Positions 56,937 through 64,000 of a stretch of 64,000 nt of DNA are shown piece after piece (position 1 is the stretch's first letter; each line of letters opens with the position of its first letter). The stretch lies in the NCBI GenBank assembly GCA_015680685.1, contig MNCI01005016.1, positions 1 through 64,000 on the forward strand, in the 5' to 3' direction. The notes beneath the pieces were generated by a model. It was given only the letters and a program-made list of their open reading frames with translations, ran no database searches and was not told the origin of the DNA. The DNA is from Gnetum montanum. Its lineage: Eukaryota > Streptophyta > Gnetopsida > Gnetales > Gnetaceae. The position numbers and the translations under genes are program-made.

Positions 56937-58460
56937 ACCCTAATAATAACCACTCTAATTATTAGAGTAACCGCTCTCATTAGTAAGCCTTATTCTTATC
57001 CTATATAATTTTTCCTTATTTTTATTGGTATTCTTTTATCATATAGTATACCATTAAACTATCTTCATTTTGACTATCTTACCTTAATTTTATTTCTTAT
57101 ATCTTCATCAATTTCACTATCTGATTAGAGGATTGATTCTAGGTAGTAGAACTATGTGTAGTGAAGGACCTTTTTGCTATTGATGATTATCATAAAATAT
57201 CCTTTGCAAATAGCATATACTAAAGGACTTTATCTTGTATTTTCTTTGTTAATTCATCCATAATAATGGTTATGAAGTACAAGCTAAGCACAAACCCTTA
57301 ATGTATATCTATTGTGATTGGAAAATTAGATATTATTTATAAGTCTTGAATTACTTTAGTATATTTATTAGGGATTTTTTTTCTCTATAAGATCCATTAA
57401 ATAATATCTCTAGATACTCTTTTATATGTTGTTTCTAGGTCAATGAAGATCAGATATATATTTTGTCTATCTTTTCTAAATTTCTTCATTAATTTTCATA
57501 TCAAAAAATAGCCTTTATAATAGAACTTTTTGGCATAAATTCAAATTTATTGTTTGATACTATTGATTTAAGTCTGAAGTGGTACTCTATAACTCTCTAC
57601 AAAATGCTTCATAGTATGGCTTATTTGCTTGATCCCTCTGTAGTTTGCACAATTTTGCATATCTCATGTATGTTTCTAGATGGTAACAACCATGTTTTGT
57701 CTCTAATTGTTGGGCATTTATTTATCCTTCGAAATTTTGTTAAATAATTATGTTAGCTAAGAAACTCCTATATTTCCATTAATTTTGAAGCTTCTATAAG
57801 AATGTTATCTAATTCAACAACTTGTTCATTTTTCATCTTTGATAAGGTTGCTTTTTCACCTCTGAGAAGGAAAGTTCATTAACCAAGCCAAATTTTAGTT
57901 CTTCTTCTTAGATATCTTCTCTTAGAAATTCTTCATTTAATAATTTTAGAGTATAATTTTTTCATCTCTCCAAAATTTTATTATCTTTTACCAAAATTCT
58001 TTCATTTGCATTTAACATGATTGATGTTCTTACATTTCTTGTTTTTGATTTTTGATAATTTATAAATATAATTTTCTCCTTTCTTTATTTACAAATTTTC
58101 ATAAAAGCTATCCAAGGCCTTATGTTTGGCTTTGTCTACAACAACTATTACGTCCTTTTTGTCCTTTTATACATTGACCTATTTTCTTAGCTATCGCTTT
58201 ACTGTCATTTCTTAAAGCATTTTATCTTATTTTGAATAATACGTTGCACTTTATCACTCCACCACCATGTCTTCTTTGGGATGCATTTTTTGCTATTTAT
58301 TTTATCCAAAATGTTCTTGTCAATTTTCTGAATGTAACTTTTTATTTGGCCCCATATTGAATTTTTAAAGCAATCCCAATTCTAAGTACCTTTTTGAACC
58401 TTTTTTTTTTAAAATAAGGTAATATTATCTTCCTTTAAATTTCACCATTTTATACACTAA
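56937..58460 (-). pseudogene. Decayed L1-type LINE, reverse transcriptase region
   Basis: AT-rich, strongly eroded. In minus-strand frames one can still read plant L1 blocks in the right order: KKMHPKKTWWWSDKVQ (58320-58230), ERILVKDNKILERWKNY (about 58000), CANYRGIKQISHTMKHF (about 57640), FLI*KLMKKFRK and FIDLETTYKRVSRDII (57500-57380), MDELTKKIQDKVL*YMLFAKD (57280-57200; FADD has become FAKD), EIDEDIRNKI (about 57110). It begins directly at the broken end of D. Apparent short frames in it are not genes. Confidence 0.72.
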
Positions 58461-58760
58461 AGCCTCTCTTGATACTATTTAAATAGAAAATTTTTATTCA
58501 TTATACATTTTTCTTGAGTTTTTGAAATACTATTTCTTTTAGCAATTTGTGAGGTTGTTGGAAGCCTAAAATAATTGTAATATAGGTACAACCCAAGATA
58601 TATGGTCCAAATAGAAATTTATAACTCAACATTGGCCATCAAAATTAAACCCTGTGACTTGGAGCTTTCAAATCAAGAATGAAGAATAAAGAACTTTACC
58701 AATTTGTGAACTTGGTTAGAATGAGAATAAGAAGGTACTACTGAATATTCCATTTATTAT
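58461..58760. other. Unassigned AT-rich flank
   Basis: May be further LINE or host flank; nothing specific seen. ATTAT 58756-58760 would be the target site of A2, but its other copy is outside the window. Confidence 0.4.
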
Positions 58761-59422
58761 TGATGGGACATTATATCATGGCTATCGCAATATCACATCC
58801 CTCGTGATATCATGTACGCAATATCACGTCCTCCCCTACGATATCGTGTACGCGATATCGCGGTGCGCCGTCATATCTATAAATAAGAGGCAGCTCTCCC
58901 TTGTTTCCTCATCCTAGGCTAGACAGTAAGATTTTATTACTATTATTTATTATCTTTTATTTACATGCTTTATTAGTTCTTAGTTCCTTCCCAACCGTTC
59001 TCTCCTAGTTAAGTGCCTCAATACGACCACTTCGAGCACGTGCATTATGCTTGGTGATCCCTGCAACGATTAGTGTTTGGTAGCCAAGGTTGCATTAGTT
59101 TAGGGTGTGTACGATAAGTGGGAACGGATGCTAATGCTAGGTAATTTATACTTAGTTCATTAGTTAGAGTTAGTAATTAGTTTCTCAACCCTTCACCTTG
59201 TTAGCATAGGAGACAAAAACATAAAAAGCATAAAAATCATATACCTCAGACTTACTTAACCATATACTGTGACAACTACAAGTAAATCTGAGAAGACAAC
59301 AAATAATTAACCTTAAGCGTTCCATGGGGCATGTAGGCACTTAGTCTACGGAGTTTGACCGGATCGCACATGTTACGCTCGTATTCGTATGGTTGAGTGT
59401 AGGGGTATCTCGCCACTCATCA
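58761..59422 (+). repeat. A2 5' LTR
   Basis: TGATGGGAC...ACTCATCA. Contains GATATCG motif cluster (58785-58862) and TATA box TATAAATA at 58878-58885. About 175 bp present in A1 (5310-5485) are missing after CAGTA. Confidence 0.83.
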
Positions 59423-59423
59423 T

Positions 59424-59441
59424 AGGTGCCATTGTCGGGGA
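59424..59441 (+). promoter_or_regulatory. Primer binding site of A2 (tRNA-Asp type)
   Basis: AGGTGCCATTGTCGGGGA, four changes from the TGGCGCCGTTGCCGGGGA site that Athila elements use for tRNA-Asp; three of the four are C-to-T or G-to-A. Confidence 0.75.
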
Positions 59442-59566
59442 CTACGTGTTTGTGTGCTGAATAGAACATAGGATATCACTCACATCGTTGGGAGCCTAAA
59501 CGAACCTTCAGGTTAATTAAAAGAAAAATTTATATAATGGTAATTAGCACACCAAAATAAACTAAA

Positions 59567-62100
59567 ATGTCTTCTTCTAACAAAAGCAACTCACCACCTA
59601 GGGATAATACATGAAATAGTCAGCAATCAAAAACACATAACCGAAATCTGCCAAGTCCTCAATAATACTGGATAGTCTATACTCATCCCGATGAGTATAT
59701 TCCAGACTTTACCTTTATCCTCCATCAAGATGAACAACTGCGATGGAGAGATTTGCAAGGTAACATCATGTTACCTCTAGATCGATTAGTCCCTAACATG
59801 CTCCTCTGTGCTTTGGCACAAATTGACATGATAGAACTCTATGCTGAATACATTGTGGAAGACTTTGACATGAGGGATTTTCATCCCACAACAATGCAAT
59901 GTATGAGGGACTCAAGGCAAGAGAGCCAACATACACTGTTGAATGGCAAAGCCCCGCAAGTCCTTAGTGAAATAAGAGATGATGAACCCATTATAACGGG
60001 TTCTCTATCAAATGATGTTTCCCCTCCTAATGATGGTGAGGAGGTAGGGTATCAGAACCTACTATCAATGATACATAACACTGGTTCTGACCCCCGTGAA
60101 CACCTACTGTTCATAGAGGGAACAACAACTCATGATAAGGATGGGCACTTAGATCGTCATCACGATCGGGGCCATAGTAGGTGAAGAGAAGGCAAGAAGC
60201 ATCGTCATGGCAATGGTTCTCCTTCCTCTTCTCCTTCATCTCATGACTCACCCTCTCCTTCCACATCTGGGTGCAGCCACCATGAACATAACGGTGAGGC
60301 TAGAGGTAAAAAAACGAGAGACCTTGATGGGAAAGTCGAGAGAAAGGACAAGGGCATGAACGAAGGGAAAGTATGGAACAACGAAGACATCATAGGCATC
60401 ATGAAAGAGATGATCATGATGAGCCCCTACTTGCAACCCGAAGTATGCTCAACATAATGGAGGCTGTAAGAATTCCAACAAGGCATCAAAAGGATAGCCA
60501 GATCAAATGCTTAGACATGAATAATATCCCACGGTTTGAATGGGGATACAACGTAGATCCACAACATCATTTACAGGCATTCCACGATGCCTATGCCTTG
60601 AAAAACATAGAAAACGAGTGGAAAAAACTTAAGTTGTTTTCTAGGACACTCACCAAGGAAGCAAAGAGTTGTTACCAGTTCTTAGAACCAGAAACCATCA
60701 GGAGGTGGAGTACGATGTTAGAACTCTTCAATGATAAATATCAGACGTACTCCAAAGTGTCTAATTTGCGTAAGTAGATCTAAGGATGGAAGCAAGGTAA
60801 TCATGAACCCTTGGATGCTGCCATGAACCGCTACTACGCATTGTTACATTGTTTCCTGGGCCATGGTTACACACAATAGGACCAACTTCACCACATAGTA
60901 GATGGGCTAAGGCATGAAACTAGAAGAACCCCTGGGACTTACGCCCAAGGGAGACTATCATAACTTAGAGCCCAAGAAGTTCATTGCTTGTTAGAACAAG
61001 TAGAAAAAGGAGAAGGTGAGCTACGAAAAAGAGAGAGTGTAGAAGAATACCACCATGATCCCTCCCTTCAGAAGAAGTGAGTAAGATTTTTTGATGAGGA
61101 GGATGAGTCACCACTTGAAGAGTTGGTGAATAGAAAAACCTTGCCGATTCAGAAACTAACAATCGAAGTATCGGCTAAGGTAGACTAATTGTGGGATTCC
61201 TTAGACTCTAGAGTTGAAACTGTCTTGAAAATTGTAGAAGAGTCTAAGGGGGAACGAAGTAGTGACAAAGATAAGACAAAGCGGAGAAATTCAGGCCCTG
61301 CACATAACAAGGGTAAGGGGAAAATTACTATCTTCAATGAGGCTGTGGATTCTAACATAGGCAATGATGGTGGATGTGAGATCTGCCAATATGACCATCC
61401 TAAAGGATGTTGTCCAATCATCTCACATCTACAGGAGTCTGGGGTGTATGCACTTAATCCGAGACTTAACCAATGGCAAACACTCCGAAGATTACCTTAT
61501 CCTCAAGGTAACCCAAGGCAGTTCCACCGACCACTAACGTACTATCCAAGTGGAACTCCACCACAACCCACCGGACAACATTAGTAGTGGTAATACCTGC
61601 AGTCATGGGAGATGCCACTGCCAACACAACAGTACCCTTACCGGTAGCCAAACCCATATGGATATTATGTGCAACAGCTGGTCTTTCCAAGTGACTCTAT
61701 GGATCACACAACTCCCCAACGTCATTACCAAGTTTGGGAGTACTTTAGGAGGACTCCTTCTCCTCCGAGAGGCACCCCACATACCTACCATCATCCAACT
61801 CCATCCATAACTCTTCCACCCATAGTTCCCATACCTCCTACTCCAACAATGCAAGGGAAACTCCCTACTCAACTGTAGCAACGTAATGCTGCAAGAGCTA
61901 TAAATATTTAACCTGCTGCTGGTTCTGACAACTATAAATAAAGAAGGCCTTTCTTTAGAACCAAAAGCCCAGACAAGCTCTTGCAACAACAAGAAGTTGA
62001 GTCTATGTATACTCCTCCACCATCCAAAACTTTAGAGCACCCTTCAGTCCAACAACAGAGCTGTATGCGTATGGTTATGTTAATGCATACTATAACCAAC
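59567..62100 (+). pseudogene. gag: Athila-like gag pseudogene (A2)
   Basis: Better kept than A1. ATG 59567 (MSSSNKSN), TGA after DNT at 59612, then an open stretch 59753-60184 (MQGNIMLPLDRLVPNMLL) ending in a His/Arg-rich segment. The capsid core 60373-60777 contains IRRWSTMLELFNDKYQ. A 26-bp insertion near 60840 relative to A1 shifts the frame. Knuckle CEICQYDHPKGCC near 61376-61412, then the Pro/Gln-rich tail. Several stops. Confidence 0.82.
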
Positions 62101-62610
62101 TGGATCAAGGTAGGCCATCTTCCCAGGAAATTATCTGATCTTGGAAGCCCCTTAATCTATTTACAAAATGCTGGGAATGCACCAAATAAGGCTCTTCTTG
62201 ACTCAGGTTCCAGAGTTAATTTAATATCATGAGAAATGTATCAAGCCTAGAACTTGCCCCAACTTAAGAAGGGCAATATCCAACTAGAGCTGGCTGACCA
62301 GTCCATCACCATTCCCTTGGGATTGGTGAAGGACATCATTACCACTGTGTGTGGATGGACATACCCAGCTGACTTCTGGTGATACAAGTTAACAGTAACA
62401 ACAAGGGCTTCCCAGTTATAATGTGAAGGCCATGGCTGAGTACAGTAGATGCATACCTAGGGATCTGTGATCTTTCCTTGCAGATATCTAAGGTAAACAT
62501 TTATGGAAAGATCGAGAAGAAGAAAGTTTTGTGCATCGCATACAATGACTTAGAGGGTGATGACATGGAAGAATGTTCAGCATCTCTTCCATGTAATCGG
62601 TGTACCTAAG
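62101..62610 (+). pseudogene. Athila-like protease pseudogene (A2)
   Basis: Catalytic D-S-G kept in ALLDSGSRVNLIS (near 62190), but TGA follows at about 62230, and a frameshift near 62380 (PADFW) breaks the second half. ELADQSITIPLGLVKDI is intact where A1 has a stop. The two copies together give the family consensus. Confidence 0.8.
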
Positions 62611-64000
62611 AAACACAAACTCAAAGGTGTCTATATGTAGCAACCACACCAGTAGTAGACATCCCATGGTTGACAGCTACTAAAAAGAGCAACCTAATAT
62701 GCATGGAATGAACTAAGGAAACAACTCATGTTAACAACAAAGGCATAGACACATTAGAATATGAGCGTCACCAACTTCCACCCCTTAATCTGAGAACATC
62801 AGTAGGGAGAAGTTGGGCACTTTTACGAAATTCGAATAGACATTCATTATTTCAGATCTCTCCCTTACAATTCAATCATGGGGGAGATGGCCACTATGCT
62901 AATCATTGGAGGCCCTCATTTCTTTTACGTTTTTTTTATTTCACACATTTTTTGTTTTACACATTTTTGTTTTGCAAATTCCTTAAATTTTTCTTATTTT
63001 TGTTTTACAACATCATTATACTTTTTATTTTGTGTGTGTGTGTGTACGTGTGATCCATCCTGTAAGTTTGTCACCCAATAAGTGTTCTTCATGATGGTAT
63101 GAACTATTTTTCCATTTGATTGCTAATGTTTGGTTTTTACCTTTAAGTTATGATGTTGATACTAAGGTATGTTCTTTTGATATGGTAGGCAATGAGTCCA
63201 CTTCATCCATCCATCCACAAAGTCTATGGTCTCTCTTGGCTTGGAAATGTACAATCCCTTCCTAATAAGAACTTTAACGAATCAGTGATTGGGTACTTCT
63301 CAAACTAAGGAAGGACTCAAGGTTTGAAAAGGGTGTGACTTCAAGGGAACTTGATGCATTTTTGTTGGTCATTCTCTTGGGTGCTTGGATGTTTTCTTCT
63401 TGAGTTTTCATACCGTTCTGATGTTACCTAATTATCAGAAGCTGAGATAATAAAAATAAGAAATCTTTGCATGGTGTGGTTCTCAGGCATAAAAATAAAA
63501 AATAAAAAGAAAAAAAGAAGAAAAGAAAGAAAGAAAGTGAGAATTCAAAGCACACCCCTTAGACAAAATAATCCCTTGGGCTACAAGCACTGGTTATGGA
63601 ACCAAAAACATTCCCTCTAACTAAGGCCCTTCTCACTTCCCATTCCCTTCTTTGTTTCGTCGGAACGGTAGTGGCTCTTGGGTGAAGGCATTCTTGTTAT
63701 TCATGAGGGTGGATTGGCCAAATGCATTGATGCAAAGTCACTGGATGTGGTTTGTTTGAGGCCGAAGTTGAAATGAGATTTTCCAAGTCACATTAATCAT
63801 GCAACACACAAGGGGCTGTACACCACCTTGTCCTTGGGATTCCATTACATTCGCCTCTCTCCATGCTTCTCTCCATTGTTCAACTCATTGCTGGTTGTAT
63901 CATTAGTGTATATTTTGGTAGATGCATTGTTTTCTTTTTGGTAAATTCTTATAGTTAAGACTTTAACTCTTGTTCCAAAGGACATTCCCAGAGCCTACAG
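62611..64000 (+). other. Non-coding tail of A2
   Basis: Matches A1 3085-4390. Contains (TG)n at about 63030-63050 and an A-rich purine tract at 63490-63540. No gene seen. Confidence 0.65.

Larger units (their letters stand above)
58761..64000 (+). mobile_element. Athila-like Ty3/gypsy element A2, 3'-truncated by window
   Basis: 5' LTR, tRNA-Asp-like primer site, gag, protease and tail, all matching A1 in order. The end of the window corresponds to A1 position 4390. No RT or integrase in the part seen. Confidence 0.85.

Noticed and set aside
57550-57747. 65-codon frame in the AT-rich region
   Set aside because: Reverse-strand shadow of the decayed LINE reverse transcriptase.

Overview
The window is nuclear DNA of a land plant with a large, repeat-dominated genome. 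This follows from the LTR-retrotransposon lineages present (Ty3/gypsy Athila-like and Tat-like), a decayed plant L1-type LINE, plant-style introns and TATA boxes, and the absence of any recognisable host gene, rRNA or tRNA. I cannot name the species. Almost every base belongs to one of five transposable elements.

Layout. (1) 1-5882: right part of an Athila-like element, A1, with gag, protease, non-coding tail and most of its 3' LTR. (2) 5883-56936: a Tat-like Ty3/gypsy element D on the minus strand, inserted into the A1 LTR. Its body is split by two younger relatives. (3) 9947-27216: element C, also minus strand, a complete 17.3 kb insertion in the D pol gene, with 5-bp target duplication CTTGG. 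(4) 38635-56093: element B, plus strand, a complete 17.5 kb insertion in the 5' LTR of D, with target duplication GATAT. (5) 56937-58460: a decayed LINE on the minus strand. (6) 58761-64000: a second Athila-like copy, A2, starting with its 5' LTR. Positions 59512-64000 align with 1-4390.

The most interesting object is the shared architecture of B, C and D. In the direction of each element it reads: LTR - PBS - gag - protease - hairpin-type minisatellite - a multi-exon gene on the OPPOSITE strand - minisatellite - RT/RNase H/second RNase H/integrase - minisatellite - non-coding tail - polypurine tract - LTR. The opposite-strand gene has its own TATA box and about eight coding exons. Its GT-AG introns occur at the same positions and in the same phases in all three diverged copies, and it ends in a coiled-coil exon and an acidic tail. 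I do not recognise the protein. Antisense accessory ORFs are known in some Tat elements, but to my knowledge downstream of pol; a spliced antisense gene between protease and RT is, as far as I know, undescribed.

Element C also carries arrays of the palindrome AGCGTATACGCT upstream of its LTR TATA box and in the first intron of the antisense gene. This suggests a regulatory circuit, and possibly an anti-silencing one; that part is inference.

All coding regions carry stops or frameshifts, many explicable as C-to-T or G-to-A changes, so every gene is called a pseudogene. C is the best preserved. Single Ns at 20984, 21987 and 22314 mark assembly joins, and 21988-22313 is almost certainly a mis-oriented contig.
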